Assembly (NCBI GenBank): GCA_964512045.1
Contig: CAZEJK010000015.1
Coordinates: forward strand, 1-42,155
Length of the DNA stretch: 42,155 bases
DNA from: CAZEJK01 sp964512045
GTDB lineage: Bacteria; Acidobacteriota; Thermoanaerobaculia; Thermoanaerobaculales; Sulfomarinibacteraceae
Direction: 5' to 3'
Shown here piece after piece: positions 8,360 to 16,879 of the stretch; the first letter of the stretch is position 1, and each line of letters begins with the position of its first letter. A program made the position numbers and the translations under genes. Below the pieces are notes generated by a model. That model saw only the letters and a program-made list of their open reading frames with translations. It made no database searches and was not told the origin of the DNA.

Positions 8360-9235
8360 ATGACACAGGCGACAACGCTGCAACGCACGGTCCTACTCGC
8401 CATCTGGGGAGTTGCTATCGGATGTCTCGCACTGTGGGGAATCGGGCAGCTGCGGATCTGGAGCGCGCAGCACCGGCTCTCTGGCGACACAACGCCAAGG
8501 CTCCAGGTTGCTCCGCTGAACCGGTCAGAACGGGCTCCCTCGCCCACACCGGTCCCCCGTCTTGCACCTGGCGATCCAGTCGGTACCATCGCGATCCCGC
8601 GGATCGGGCTCCGTGCGGCGATCGTATCCGGCGTCAGCGATCGTGAGCTCGATGTCGCCGTCGGCCACTTCCCCGAGTCCAGACTTCCAGGCCTCGGCGG
8701 CAACGCCGCGTTCGCCGGCCACCGCGACGCGCTGTTCCGTCCTCTCCGCAAGGTGCGCAACGGCGACGCCGTGACGGTCTCGACCACTCGTGGCGTGGAG
8801 CTGACCTACGAGGTCGTATGGACCGGGGTTGTGGCGCCCGAGGCCGTCTGGGTGCTCGAGGACACGTCCACCGAGCACCTCACCCTGGTCACCTGCTACC
8901 CGTTCCACCACGTGGGACCTGCGCCGCGCCGTTTCGTCGTTCGAGCACAGGCCAGCGACGACGGCGACGGGAGGTCAACCGGCTCCTCGCCGGCCCAGCA
9001 AGCGCACCGACTCACCGAGGACGTCCTCGACGTACAGCATCTGGACCAGGATGATCACCACCACCGCAAGCGGCGTGGCCACCAGGACGCCGAGGGCGCC
9101 GAAGAACACGCCCATGAACATCTGGACCGACAGAAGGAGCGCCGGCGGGATCGACACGGCCCGTTGCTGAATCAACGGGGTGATGAAGTTGCCCTCGAGG
9201 AACTGTACCGCACCGTAGATCACCACCACCCATAG
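8360..9235 (+). CDS. Sortase (class D/E-like transpeptidase)
   Basis: Sortases cleave an LPXTG-type signal and join the protein to a surface nucleophile. The product has an N-terminal membrane anchor (about residues 10-28), a linker, and a sortase beta-barrel (about 70-198). Catalytic residues are visible: His121 in FAGHRDALFRPL, Cys179 in LTLVTCYPF, and Arg190 or Arg191 in GPAPRRFVVRA. The ATG at 8360 has GGAGAGG five bases upstream. The conserved domain ends at about residue 198, but no stop follows until residue 291. The last 87 residues are the antisense reading of the convergent AI-2E gene (261-base overlap) and have a His/Asp/Arg-rich, non-protein-like composition. A lost stop or a sequencing frameshift near 8960 is possible. 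The obvious substrate is the LPQTG protein at 3300-3914. Confidence 0.85.
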   Translation: MTQATTLQRTVLLAIWGVAIGCLALWGIGQLRIWSAQHRLSGDTTPRLQVAPLNRSERAPSPTPVPRLAPGDPVGTIAIPRIGLRAAIVSGVSDRELDVAVGHFPESRLPGLGGNAAFAGHRDALFRPLRKVRNGDAVTVSTTRGVELTYEVVWTGVVAPEAVWVLEDTSTEHLTLVTCYPFHHVGPAPRRFVVRAQASDDGDGRSTGSSPAQQAHRLTEDVLDVQHLDQDDHHHRKRRGHQDAEGAEEHAHEHLDRQKERRRDRHGPLLNQRGDEVALEELYRTVDHHHP

Positions 9236-10036
9236 CACCTTGATCGGTCCGGTGGCCCACGCCACCAGCACCGCCGGCACGAGCCACATGACCGGCCCCA
9301 GGTAGGGTACGAACGCCGTGATGGCGGCCAGGACACCGAGCGTGATCGCCAGCGGAACCCCGGTGATCAGCAACCCTATGGTCGTCAGCAGACCGAGCAG
9401 AGTCATCGCTGTGAACCGGCCGATCAGCCACCACCGCAGGCTTCGCGCGAGCTCCCCGACCACGTCGCGGAACCGCTCTCGCCGGCTCTGTGGGATCAAG
9501 CGGAGCAGGTTGTCGACGTAGACCCTCGGAGCCGCGCTGAGATACACCGCGAGCACCACCACCACGCCGAGACCGACGATCCACGAGATCGCGGTGGAGA
9601 AGAAGCCGGTGATCCGTCCGACGATCTCCGAGCCCGCCGGCAGGCGACCGCCGAACCGGCTCGCCTCGTTGAGCAGCCACTGCCCCCACTCCCGACCGTC
9701 CAGGTACTGCCGGATCGACGAGGTGGCCTCGCTGACCCGCTCGCTCAGCGCGGTCGTCTGGTCGGCGATCCGAGGTCCGCCGAGGAAACCGAGCCCGACG
9801 AGCACAGCGAAGATCACGACCCACACAACGAGCACCGACCACCCCCGCCGCATCGCTGTTCTCCGCACGATCAGCTGCGCCAGGGCATCGACGAAGACGG
9901 CGAGGAGGATCGCCGCGAACAGCAGCAGGAGCAGGTTGGCGTAGCGCAGCGCAAGGTAGATGACGCCTACCACCGCGACTGCGACCAGCGTGATCAGTGC
10001 CACCTGGCCGGCACGTGCACGATCTTCACCGCCCAC
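8975..10036 (-). CDS. AI-2E family (PerM/TqsA-like) membrane transporter
   Basis: This 353-residue inner-membrane protein belongs to the AI-2E/UPF0118 family, whose members export autoinducer-2 or act as ion/proton antiporters; the substrate here cannot be read from sequence. Two N-terminal helices (ALITLVAVAVVGVIYLALRY and the following LLLLLFAAILLAVF) lead to a soluble helical stretch. A pair of helices and then the conserved core follow: ITAFVPYLGPVMWLVPAVL, QFLEGNFITPLIQQRAVSIP and FGALGVLVATPLAVVVIILV. The PYLGP and EGNxxxPxI motifs are family hallmarks. The start is GTG at 10036 with GGAAGGAG seven bases upstream. The 3' end overlaps the 3' end of the sortase frame on the other strand. 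Confidence 0.92.
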   Translation of the reverse strand: MGGEDRARAGQVALITLVAVAVVGVIYLALRYANLLLLLFAAILLAVFVDALAQLIVRRTAMRRGWSVLVVWVVIFAVLVGLGFLGGPRIADQTTALSERVSEATSSIRQYLDGREWGQWLLNEASRFGGRLPAGSEIVGRITGFFSTAISWIVGLGVVVVLAVYLSAAPRVYVDNLLRLIPQSRRERFRDVVGELARSLRWWLIGRFTAMTLLGLLTTIGLLITGVPLAITLGVLAAITAFVPYLGPVMWLVPAVLVAWATGPIKVLWVVVIYGAVQFLEGNFITPLIQQRAVSIPPALLLSVQMFMGVFFGALGVLVATPLAVVVIILVQMLYVEDVLGESVRLLGRRGAG

Positions 10037-10103
10037 CGTTCGACTCCTTCCCGACTTGATGACTCGCCGCTTGCGCTGTCCGATCGAACCGCGTTCTCGG
10101 AAA

Positions 10104-11138
10104 TCACGCGTTCGAAGATACTGTACCGTGAATTCGGCCGAGGAGTGCCGCCATGTGCGATGCCGAAGGAAGCTCGTCGACCTCCCGGACCCGATGGCTG
10201 ACGCTCCGCAAAGCCTCGGTCAGCACCGGTCGGTCCGTATCGACACGATCCATCGCGTGCGGCACAACCGGCAAGCAACGGGCAACCCGCTCCGGAGTCC
10301 CCAGGTCCGACCATCCGCACGGAGGCGCGGTGCGCACGAGCAACGGCGCCGCTGCCCGCTGTACCACGTCGCGACAGAAGTCTCCAGCCGGGAGATCCCG
10401 GTACAGGGCTCGCAGGCTGGGCGTCGGTGCGGCGCCCGCATCCCAGCCGACCGCTCGGAACGCTTCGATCAGACCGGGACGCGCAGCCTCGACCAGCTCG
10501 AGAAGAACCCGCGCCCGCGCGACGAGAATGAAGCTGTTCCAGAGACCGCCGCGAACCACCAGCTCGAGGGCCCGGTCGCGTCCCGGCTTCTCATGAAACG
10601 ACCGGACATCATACAGGCGGGGACCTCGTTGCGCGCCACGAACGATCCATCCGTAGTCCGGATCGAACACGCCCGGCTCCATACCGATCAGGATGACGGC
10701 TCCTGGATGACGATCGCTATCCGCCATCGCCTTTCGAACCACCGACTCGAGCACCGCTTCCTCGTGAACGTGATGATCCGACGGAACCACAACCACGGTG
10801 GGGTCGCTCTGGCGTCTGCACACCTCGAGCAGCGGCAGCAGCAACCCGGTGAGAGTTCCCCGGTTCTCTGGCTGGATCAGGATGTCGTAGCTCGGACAGA
10901 TCGTCAGGTCGGGCTCCCACCAGAAGCGATGCTGCTCGAGGACCACGGGCATGATCCGGTCACAGGGCACCAGGCCTTGGGCTCTCGCCAGCGCCAGGCG
11001 CAGTAGCGACGGACCTCCCGCAAGGGAGCAGAACTGCTTCGGGACGACCGTTCCCTCCGTATCTCGGGTCAGGCTCTGCAGACGACTCCCCTCACCCCCA
11101 GCCAGGACCAGTGCCCACGCAGATCTGTTCGCGGCCAT
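10104..11138 (-). CDS. Sugar-1-phosphate nucleotidyltransferase (mannose-1-phosphate guanylyltransferase-like)
   Basis: The protein (344 residues) should transfer a nucleotidyl group from an NTP to a sugar 1-phosphate. It starts with the pyrophosphorylase signature WALVLAGGEGSRLQSLTR followed by PKQF. Further along are VVVVPSDHHVHEE (the metal-binding Asp region), a YGWIVRG segment and GWSDLGTPERVARCLP, all typical of ManC/mannose-1-phosphate guanylyltransferases. No C-terminal isomerase domain is present. The ATG at 11138 has GAGGAGG five bases upstream; the longer frame from 11171 is less likely. No glycosylation genes flank it, so the sugar is uncertain. The AI-2E transporter gene follows on the same strand 67 bases downstream. 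Confidence 0.85.
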   Translation of the reverse strand: MAANRSAWALVLAGGEGSRLQSLTRDTEGTVVPKQFCSLAGGPSLLRLALARAQGLVPCDRIMPVVLEQHRFWWEPDLTICPSYDILIQPENRGTLTGLLLPLLEVCRRQSDPTVVVVPSDHHVHEEAVLESVVRKAMADSDRHPGAVILIGMEPGVFDPDYGWIVRGAQRGPRLYDVRSFHEKPGRDRALELVVRGGLWNSFILVARARVLLELVEAARPGLIEAFRAVGWDAGAAPTPSLRALYRDLPAGDFCRDVVQRAAAPLLVRTAPPCGWSDLGTPERVARCLPVVPHAMDRVDTDRPVLTEALRSVSHRVREVDELPSASHMAALLGRIHGTVSSNA

Positions 11139-11567
11139 CGCAGCCTCCTCGTCACCTGTCGAGTCCATCATTGGACCAGATGTCGACAGCCAGGATTACC
11201 GGGGCACATCCCCGGCCCTCCTGGGGGGATCTCCTAGCCTGCGTGAGCAGGAGCCGCTCGTGTCGAGGAGCTCGTGAACCCAGGTCTCCGAAGGAGCGTG
11301 TCGTCCGTTGGGGGCCGCCGGGCCCGCTCCGGTTCCGGTCCATGGCCCCCGCCCCGGTAGCCGGGGGCCGCCGGCCGGTCTCCGGGAGATCGGGGCCTGA
11401 TCCGGTGCCGACGCCCGATCCTGGTCCCGACTCGAGCGTCGTCGCTGGTGCGCGCAGGCGCTTGTCGTGGTGAGAGGACCCACCCCTTCGCGAGTGAGAT
11501 CGGCTGGATGGGGAGCCAACGCGGTGTAGAATGGCGCGCCGCCAGCCAGGCGGCTCGGGGTCCACAG
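11139..11567. other. Divergent intergenic region with GC-rich inverted repeat
   Basis: This region lies between the nucleotidyltransferase (minus) and the EamA transporter (plus). It includes a very GC-rich block at about 11310-11430 with a perfect 8-base inverted repeat at 11344-11351 and 11362-11369 (GGCCCCCG/CGGGGGCC, 10-base loop) and several CCGG-type short repeats. A TAGAAT at about 11525 could be the -10 of the EamA gene, but no good -35 is seen. I found no gene here. Confidence 0.4.
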
Positions 11568-12476
11568 ATGGCTTTGGTCTCGCAGCTCTTCGCAGCACAC
11601 CTGGGTGAAGCCCTGTCCGTCGGCGCAGCACTGGTCTGGGCGCTGGCGGTGATCCTCTTCCGCCGGTCCGGGGAGACGGTGCAACCGTATGCGTTGAATG
11701 TGTTTCGCGTGTCACTGTCGAGCCTACTGCTGCTCACCACCCTGCTGATCGCCGGTCTTCCGCTCCTGCCCGCCCGCCCCTTCACCGACTACCTGCTGCT
11801 GATTGCGAGCGGCGCCATCGGGATCGTCCTCTCCGATACACTCTTCCACAAGAGCCTGAACATCGTCGGCGCCGGCATCAACGCCATCGTCGACTGCCTG
11901 TTCTCTCCTTTCACAGCCGTGCTCGCGTTGCTGCTGCTGCGCGAGCGCCTGAGCCCGATACAGCTTGGTGGTATGGCGCTGGTCATCGGTGCAGTCTTGC
12001 TCTCAACGCGCGCAGTACCTCCGCCCAACACCAGCCGCAAGGAGCTTCTGGTGGGAATCGGCTGGGGCGCGGCGGCGATGTTCACGCTGGCCCTCGGTCT
12101 GGTGCTCGCCAAGCCGGTGCTGACCGACGCGCCGGTGCTGTGGGTGGTGGTGATCCGCCAGCTCGCCAGCCTCGCTCTGATGGCGCCGATCGCGCTGATC
12201 TCCGGCAGTCTGCGTGAGGTCCTGGCGGTGTTCCGGCCAAAACCGGACTGGCGGTTCACGGTCCCCGGGACGCTCCTCGGCTCCTACCTGGCGCTCATGC
12301 TCTGGCTCGGTGGTATGAAGTACACCCTGACCGGCGCCGCAGCAGTGCTCAACCAGACCGCCACCATCTTCATCCTGGTGTTCGCGGCCATCTTCCTGTC
12401 CGAGCCGTTCACCCGCCGACGCGTTCTCGCCGCCTGTCTGGCGTTCGGCGGCATCGCCATGGTAACGCTCGGGTAA
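11568..12476 (+). CDS. EamA/DMT superfamily transporter
   Basis: This is an inner-membrane protein of 302 residues with about ten hydrophobic segments in two EamA repeats, as in drug/metabolite exporters. Repeat one covers about residues 15-145 (LGEALSVGAALVWALAVILF, RVSLSSLLLLTTLLIAGLPL, IVLSDTLFHKSLNIVGAGIN, ALLLLRERLSPIQLGGMALV). Repeat two runs from about 160 to the end (WGAAAMFTLALGLVLAKPVL, LLGSYLALMLWLGGMKYTLT, FAAIFLSEPFTRRRVLAACL). The RERLSPIQ and SEPFTRRR ends of each repeat are typical. I chose the ATG at 11568; the upstream Shine-Dalgarno is weak, and an in-frame ATG at 11508 is an alternative. The substrate is unknown. Confidence 0.88.
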   Translation: MALVSQLFAAHLGEALSVGAALVWALAVILFRRSGETVQPYALNVFRVSLSSLLLLTTLLIAGLPLLPARPFTDYLLLIASGAIGIVLSDTLFHKSLNIVGAGINAIVDCLFSPFTAVLALLLLRERLSPIQLGGMALVIGAVLLSTRAVPPPNTSRKELLVGIGWGAAAMFTLALGLVLAKPVLTDAPVLWVVVIRQLASLALMAPIALISGSLREVLAVFRPKPDWRFTVPGTLLGSYLALMLWLGGMKYTLTGAAAVLNQTATIFILVFAAIFLSEPFTRRRVLAACLAFGGIAMVTLG

Positions 12477-12751
12477 CCCACCCCCTCCCAACCCTCGACC
12501 TCCTCAATGCGCGCTGCTCGGAGCACTCCCGCACATCCACCCACGCTGTCATCTCGACCGAGCTTCCGTGGCTTCGCTGGTGTCCCTGAAACAGCCTGCG
12601 CCACTGGCTTTGGCGCAACACCAGGCGAGTGGAGAGATCCCGTTGGAGAACCCGGCAGCTCCCGAGCCGGGCCCGCCAGGCACGAACGCTCCGCTCTTGG
12701 GATCGCGAGCGAGCTCGCGTACGATGTGCCCGCGGTTCGAGGAGGTGTCGA

Positions 12752-13411
12752 GTGCTCGACGACGCTCGTGGAGTCCTGTTCATCGTCTCGTCGCCGTCCG
12801 GCGGCGGCAAGACCACCCTGATCCAACGCACGATGGAGCGTCTCGGCGTCCACGGGCGCCCACTTCACTTCTCGGTATCGCACACCACCCGAGCACCGCG
12901 AAGCAACGAGCAGGACGGTCGTGATTACTACTTCGTCGACCGCGAGACGTTCGAGTCGATGCAGCGTGCCAACGCGTTCCTGGAGTGGGCCGAGTACGCG
13001 GGCAACCTGTACGGCACGTCGCGATCCGAGGTCGAGGGCCGACTGGAACGCGGGTTCGATGTCTTTCTGGATATCGAGGTCCAGGGCGCGATGCAGGTGC
13101 GCTCGTCGATTCCTGATGCGGTCAAGGTCTTCGTCTATCCGCCGTCATACGAGGAGCTCAAACGCCGTCTCGTCACCCGCCGCCAGGACGATCCGGAGAC
13201 GATCCAACGCCGCCTCAGCTGGGCGCTGGACGAGTTTCGTCGTGCAGGCGACTTTGACTATGTTATTATCAACGACCGTCTCGACGAGGCGGTGGAGTGC
13301 CTGCACGCTGTCTGTCTCAGTGAGCACCAACGCCAGAAGCGGATGCAGCAGCGGGTCGACGCGATCCGCGACGCGTTCCAGCAGGGCCTCGAGGAGGACC
13401 GATCCAGATGA
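12752..13411 (+). CDS. gmk: Guanylate kinase
   Basis: Gmk phosphorylates GMP to GDP. The 219-residue protein has the P-loop SSPSGGGKTTL near the N-terminus. The GMP-binding segment follows: SHTTRAPRSNEQDGRDYYFV, then EWAEYAGNLYGTS. LDIEVQGAMQVRS and a lid region (RRQDDPETIQRRL) complete the fold, and INDRLDEAVE near the end is also typical. I chose the GTG at 12752 because GAGGAGGT lies just upstream and the protein then begins directly before the P-loop, as in other Gmk proteins; the open frame upstream is Arg/Ser-rich noise. Its stop overlaps the start of rpoZ (ATGA), and the gmk-rpoZ pair is widely conserved in bacteria. Confidence 0.95.
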   Translation: MLDDARGVLFIVSSPSGGGKTTLIQRTMERLGVHGRPLHFSVSHTTRAPRSNEQDGRDYYFVDRETFESMQRANAFLEWAEYAGNLYGTSRSEVEGRLERGFDVFLDIEVQGAMQVRSSIPDAVKVFVYPPSYEELKRRLVTRRQDDPETIQRRLSWALDEFRRAGDFDYVIINDRLDEAVECLHAVCLSEHQRQKRMQQRVDAIRDAFQQGLEEDRSR

Positions 13412-13899
13412 GAAACACCAACTTCGATTCGCTCTTCCGGGAGCTCGTGGTCGTCTCGCAGCGTGCCGAGCAGCTCATCCGCGGCGCTCGCCCACGGCTC
13501 GAGAGCGCACACCTCAAGCCGACCTTGATCGCCAAGGAGGAGCTGGACGCCGACCTGGTCAGATGGCGCGAGATCAGTCGCGAGGAGGCTGACGCCCAGC
13601 GCGAAGCCGAGCTGCAGCAGCTCCGAGCGGAGTTCGACGCCAGCACCGAGTCTCCCGTCCGTGACGTGCTGCCGACCAAGGCCGCAGAGGCGCCTGCCGA
13701 GCCGGCGGAGGAGGACGAGCAGCGTGACCCAGAGCTCGAGCGGCTGCAGAAGCTGTTCGGTCTCGGCGGTGCTGCCCCGGCCGGCGACGAGGCAACGGAG
13801 AAGAGCGACGAGGCCTCCGAGGTCTCGATCGACGAGCTCGCCGAGGAGGAGGAGAGCGTCGACTCCAGTGAGGACAGCTTCGACGACGAGGACGAGTAG
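13408..13899 (+). CDS. rpoZ: RNA polymerase omega subunit with long acidic tail
   Basis: Omega helps assemble RNA polymerase by latching the beta-prime subunit. Residues 1-60 match the family: FDSLFRELVVVSQRAEQLIRG, then RPRLESAHLKPTLIAKEEL, with the usual pattern of FxLVxVAxxRAxQL followed by KPTxIAxEEL. The gene overlaps gmk by four bases (ATGA), which supports the call. The protein is 163 residues, well above the usual 70-110. About residues 85-163 are an extension rich in Glu, Asp, Ala and Ser, ending SSEDSFDDEDE; it is predicted to be disordered. Part of it (ERLQKLFGLGG) could form a short helix. The role of the tail is unknown. Confidence 0.85.
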   Translation: MRNTNFDSLFRELVVVSQRAEQLIRGARPRLESAHLKPTLIAKEELDADLVRWREISREEADAQREAELQQLRAEFDASTESPVRDVLPTKAAEAPAEPAEEDEQRDPELERLQKLFGLGGAAPAGDEATEKSDEASEVSIDELAEEEESVDSSEDSFDDEDE

Positions 13900-13910
13900 C
13901 CGGAGCAACG

Positions 13911-14582
13911 ATGCGGCCGCGCTCGGTTGTGCGGTACTTGGAGGATCTCGGCTGGCGACTTCCGAACGTGCCGGGCACGGTCCAGTCACCAGCCCACCAG
14001 GACCTCCCTGCCAACGCCGCGCCCCAGGATCTCGCGACGATCGCTGACACGATCCGTAGCTGCACCGGCTGCCGACTGCATACGTCACGCAAACAGGCCG
14101 TCCCGGGAGAGGGTGCAGCCAACCCCTCGGTGATGTTCGTCGGCGAAGCTCCAGGCGCCAAGGAGGACGCCTCCGGCCGCCCGTTCGTCGGCGAGGCCGG
14201 TCAGCTGCTGGATGCGATGCTCCGCGCCATCGATCTTGATCGCCGCCAGGTCTTCATTACGAACGTGGTCAAGTGCCGTCCGCCGGGCAACCGCAACCCG
14301 TCTGAGGACGAGATGACCGCGTGCCGTTCGTTCCTGGACCGTCAGATCCAGCTGCTGGCCCCGCAGCTGATCGTGTGTCTCGGCAAGGTGCCGGCCCACT
14401 GGATCCTCGGCTCGACGAAGAGCATGCGCGCGCTCCGCGGACGCTGGTACACCTACCGGCAGATCCCGGTGCTACCGATGTTCCATCCCGCCTACCTGCT
14501 GCGCTCCCCGACCGAGAAGCGCGCCACCTGGGAAGATCTGAAGATGCTGCGGACGCGGCTGCAGGAGGCGCGGGGGTCCTAG
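13911..14582 (+). CDS. Uracil-DNA glycosylase, family 4 (iron-sulfur type)
   Basis: This enzyme removes uracil from DNA in base-excision repair. The 223-residue protein has CTGCRLH (two of four likely Fe-S cysteines), PGEGAANPSVMFVGEAPGAKE with the family-4 GEAPG motif, DASGRPFVGEAGQLLD, FITNVVKCRPPGNRNP (third Cys region), and the C-terminal catalytic loop PMFHPAYLLR. The order and spacing match bacterial and archaeal family-4 UDGs. CGGAG lies five bases before the ATG at 13911, 11 bases after rpoZ, so it is probably the last gene of a gmk-rpoZ-udg operon. The N-terminal 45 residues precede the usual core start and are not conserved as far as I can tell. Confidence 0.92.
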   Translation: MRPRSVVRYLEDLGWRLPNVPGTVQSPAHQDLPANAAPQDLATIADTIRSCTGCRLHTSRKQAVPGEGAANPSVMFVGEAPGAKEDASGRPFVGEAGQLLDAMLRAIDLDRRQVFITNVVKCRPPGNRNPSEDEMTACRSFLDRQIQLLAPQLIVCLGKVPAHWILGSTKSMRALRGRWYTYRQIPVLPMFHPAYLLRSPTEKRATWEDLKMLRTRLQEARGS

Positions 14583-14809
14583 CAACTCAAACCGGCGAAC
14601 CTTCGAAGACTCGAGGCATGCGCCGGGGACCGGATGGCCGGGATCCGGCTGTCGGGGTCGGGGCCAGGGCCAGGGCTGCTGCGAAGCGCTGTCGCTTCTG
14701 CGAGCAGGAGGTCGTGCTGCAATCAGCGCTGCCTGCGCGTACTGATGGGTGGGTGCAGGAGCTCGCGGCAACAGCCCTACGCTGCAGCGGAAGGATCGCC
14801 CATACACAG

Positions 14810-14836
14810 CTCGAGCCGGGCTCGGCCCGGCTCGAG
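14810..14836. terminator. Bidirectional hairpin between convergent udg and hflC
   Basis: A perfect 11-base inverted repeat (CTCGAGCCGGG / CCCGGCTCGAG) with a 5-base loop lies between the stop of the UDG gene (plus) and the stop of hflC (minus). Its position between converging genes fits a shared terminator. It lacks a U-tract, as is common in GC-rich genomes. The rest of the 279-base gap (14583-14861) holds GC-rich short repeats and no gene. Confidence 0.6.
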
Positions 14837-14861
14837 GCTCGCTCTGATATCAGATCAGCTC

Positions 14862-15809
14862 CTACTCCGCGTCCTCCAGGTAGCGGAAGAAGTCTCCGTC
14901 GGTCCCGAGGAGCAGCACCGTGTCGGCACCGATGGTCTCGCGGTAGACCTCCATGGTCTTCAGGAAGCGGTAGAAGTCGGGGCTGCGGTTGTACGCCTCC
15001 GCGTAGATGTCGGCGGCCTCGGCATCCGCTCGCCCTTTGATCTCCTGCGACTGCCGGTACGCCTCGGAGGTAATCGCCTTCAGCTCGCGGTCCTTGTCGC
15101 CGTTGATCCGCGCCGCCTCGCCGGCGCCCTCGGAGCGGTACTGCGCGGCGATCCGCTGGCGCTCGGAGATCATCCGCGAGTACACCTCGTCGCGAACGCC
15201 CTCCTCGTAGTTGATCCGCTTGAACTGGAAGTCGAGGATCTCGATCCCCAGGTCGGAGGTTCGGGTCTGCGCTGCAGCGAGCACCTCGTCCTCGAGCTCG
15301 GTGCGACCGTGCTTGATCTTGTCGACCTCCTCCATTGCCTCCTTCCTCAGCTCCTCGGGAAGCTCGTTGGGCGCCTGGAACTCCCGGTTCGAGCTCCGCA
15401 CCACCTCGATCAGCTCGTGCTTGGCGATGGTGTTGCGGGTCTCGCCGTCGAGGATATCGTCCAGCCGCGACTGTGCGCCGCGCTCGTCGCGAAGCCGCTG
15501 GAAGAACAGCAACGGCTCCGTGATCCGCCACCGGGCATAGCTATCGACCCAGATGAACCGCTTGTCCGAGGTCGGAATCTGGTTGGGATCGCCGTCCCAC
15601 TCCAGAAACCGCCGGTCGAAGTAGTTGGCCTTCTGAATCATCGGCAGCTTGACCTTCAGGCCGGGCTCGGTGATCGGCTCACCCACGGGCTTGCCGAACT
15701 GAGTGATCACCACCTGCGCCGTCTCCGGCACGACATAGAACGTTCCGAGAAGAACCAGCAGCAGCACCAGTGCCACTGCACCAGCAATGATCAGTCCGGC
15801 GCGTTTCAC
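14862..15809 (-). CDS. hflC: HflC, membrane protease modulator (SPFH/prohibitin family)
   Basis: HflC forms a large inner-membrane complex with HflK that surrounds and modulates the FtsH protease. The 315-residue protein has one N-terminal membrane helix (AGLIIAGAVALVLLLVLLGT). An SPFH domain follows (VVPETAQVVITQFGKPVG, GLKVKLPMIQKANYFDRR, WVDSYARWRITEPLLFFQRL), then a helical Ala/Glu-rich region (AAQYRSEGAGEAARINGDKD). The end contains FYRFLKTMEVYRETIGADTV, a typical HflC feature. The start is GTG at 15809 with GGGAGG upstream; it overlaps the stop of hflK by four bases (GTGA), so translation is coupled. Confidence 0.94.
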   Translation of the reverse strand: MKRAGLIIAGAVALVLLLVLLGTFYVVPETAQVVITQFGKPVGEPITEPGLKVKLPMIQKANYFDRRFLEWDGDPNQIPTSDKRFIWVDSYARWRITEPLLFFQRLRDERGAQSRLDDILDGETRNTIAKHELIEVVRSSNREFQAPNELPEELRKEAMEEVDKIKHGRTELEDEVLAAAQTRTSDLGIEILDFQFKRINYEEGVRDEVYSRMISERQRIAAQYRSEGAGEAARINGDKDRELKAITSEAYRQSQEIKGRADAEAADIYAEAYNRSPDFYRFLKTMEVYRETIGADTVLLLGTDGDFFRYLEDAE

Positions 15810-16807
15810 TGGCCACCTCCCGGTGTCGCCTGCATCCTCTCGAGCGACAGGAGCGGCAGGACGCCCTCCAGCTTGTCGTCCAGAATGACCTTGCGCTCGA
15901 CCTTCGGCATGACCTCGAGCATCGTCTCCAGATAGATGCGCCGCCGCGTGACCTCCGGCGCCCGCCGGTACGAGGCGTACAGCTCTTTGAACAGCACCAC
16001 GTCGCCTTTGGCCCTGTTGACGCGATCGATGGCGTACCCCTCGGCCTGCTGGACGACCTGCTCGGCCTCGCCGCGCGCCTTCGGAATCACCCGGTTGTAC
16101 TGGGCGCGGGCCTCGTTGATCGCTCGCTCGCGCTCCTGCTCGGCCTGGTTGACCTCGTTGAACGAAGGCTTCACCGGCTCCGGCGGATTCACGTCTTGCA
16201 AGACTACCTGCTCGACGACAATACCGGTCTCGTACTGATCGCACAGTATTTGCAGCTGCCTCTCGACCTCGCTCGCGACCTCCTGGCGGCCAACCGTGAG
16301 TACCTCGTTGACGCTCCTGTCGCCAACGACGCTGCGCATGATCGCCTCGTTCATGTCGCGGAACGTCTTCTGCACGTTGCGGACCCGGAACAGGAACTCG
16401 TACGGGCTGCGGACCCGGTACTGCGTCGTCCACTCCGCCACGATCACGTTGAGATCGCCGGTCAGCATCAGCGACTCGTCAAGCCGCCGCTCGGACGAGT
16501 AGGTCGTACGTACGCCCGCCTCCTGCGTTCGGAACCCGAACTCCTCCTTGAGCTGGCGCTGCACCGGCACCTTCTGAACGGTCTCGATCGGGGTGGGGAG
16601 CTTGAAGTTCAGGCCAGGCTGCGCTTCTCGGGTGTACTTGCCGAACCGCAGGACAACCCCGACCTCCTCGGGCTCCACCTGGTACACACTGTTAAAAATC
16701 AGGATCACGGCCAAGACTCCAACCGCAATCGCCACCAAGACGCTGTTCGGCGGCTTGGCCGGGGGCTTGAACTGACCGATGTCGATCGTTCGTGGACCGT
16801 CGGACAT
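15806..16807 (-). CDS. hflK: HflK, membrane protease modulator (SPFH/prohibitin family)
   Basis: This is the partner of HflC. The 333-residue protein has a short Pro-rich N-terminus, one membrane helix (SVLVAIAVGVLAVILIFNSV), then the SPFH domain (YQVEPEEVGVVLRFGKYTRE, PGLNFKLPTPIETVQKVPV, AEWTTQYRVRSPYEFLFRV). An Ala/Glu/Arg helical tail follows, with QDVNPPEPVKPSFNEVNQAE, RVIPKARGEAEQVVQQAEGY and YRRAPEVTRRRIYLETMLEV, all characteristic of HflK. The N-terminal Gly-rich region seen in E. coli HflK is absent. The ATG at 16807 has GAGGAGG five bases upstream. Order hflK-hflC is the usual one. Confidence 0.95.
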   Translation of the reverse strand: MSDGPRTIDIGQFKPPAKPPNSVLVAIAVGVLAVILIFNSVYQVEPEEVGVVLRFGKYTREAQPGLNFKLPTPIETVQKVPVQRQLKEEFGFRTQEAGVRTTYSSERRLDESLMLTGDLNVIVAEWTTQYRVRSPYEFLFRVRNVQKTFRDMNEAIMRSVVGDRSVNEVLTVGRQEVASEVERQLQILCDQYETGIVVEQVVLQDVNPPEPVKPSFNEVNQAEQERERAINEARAQYNRVIPKARGEAEQVVQQAEGYAIDRVNRAKGDVVLFKELYASYRRAPEVTRRRIYLETMLEVMPKVERKVILDDKLEGVLPLLSLERMQATPGGGQ

Positions 16808-16879
16808 ATGGACCTCCTCACGCTACAACTCGGCGTCAGTCTACCGAATTCTGGGTACGGGTGGGTTCGGATGCGATCA

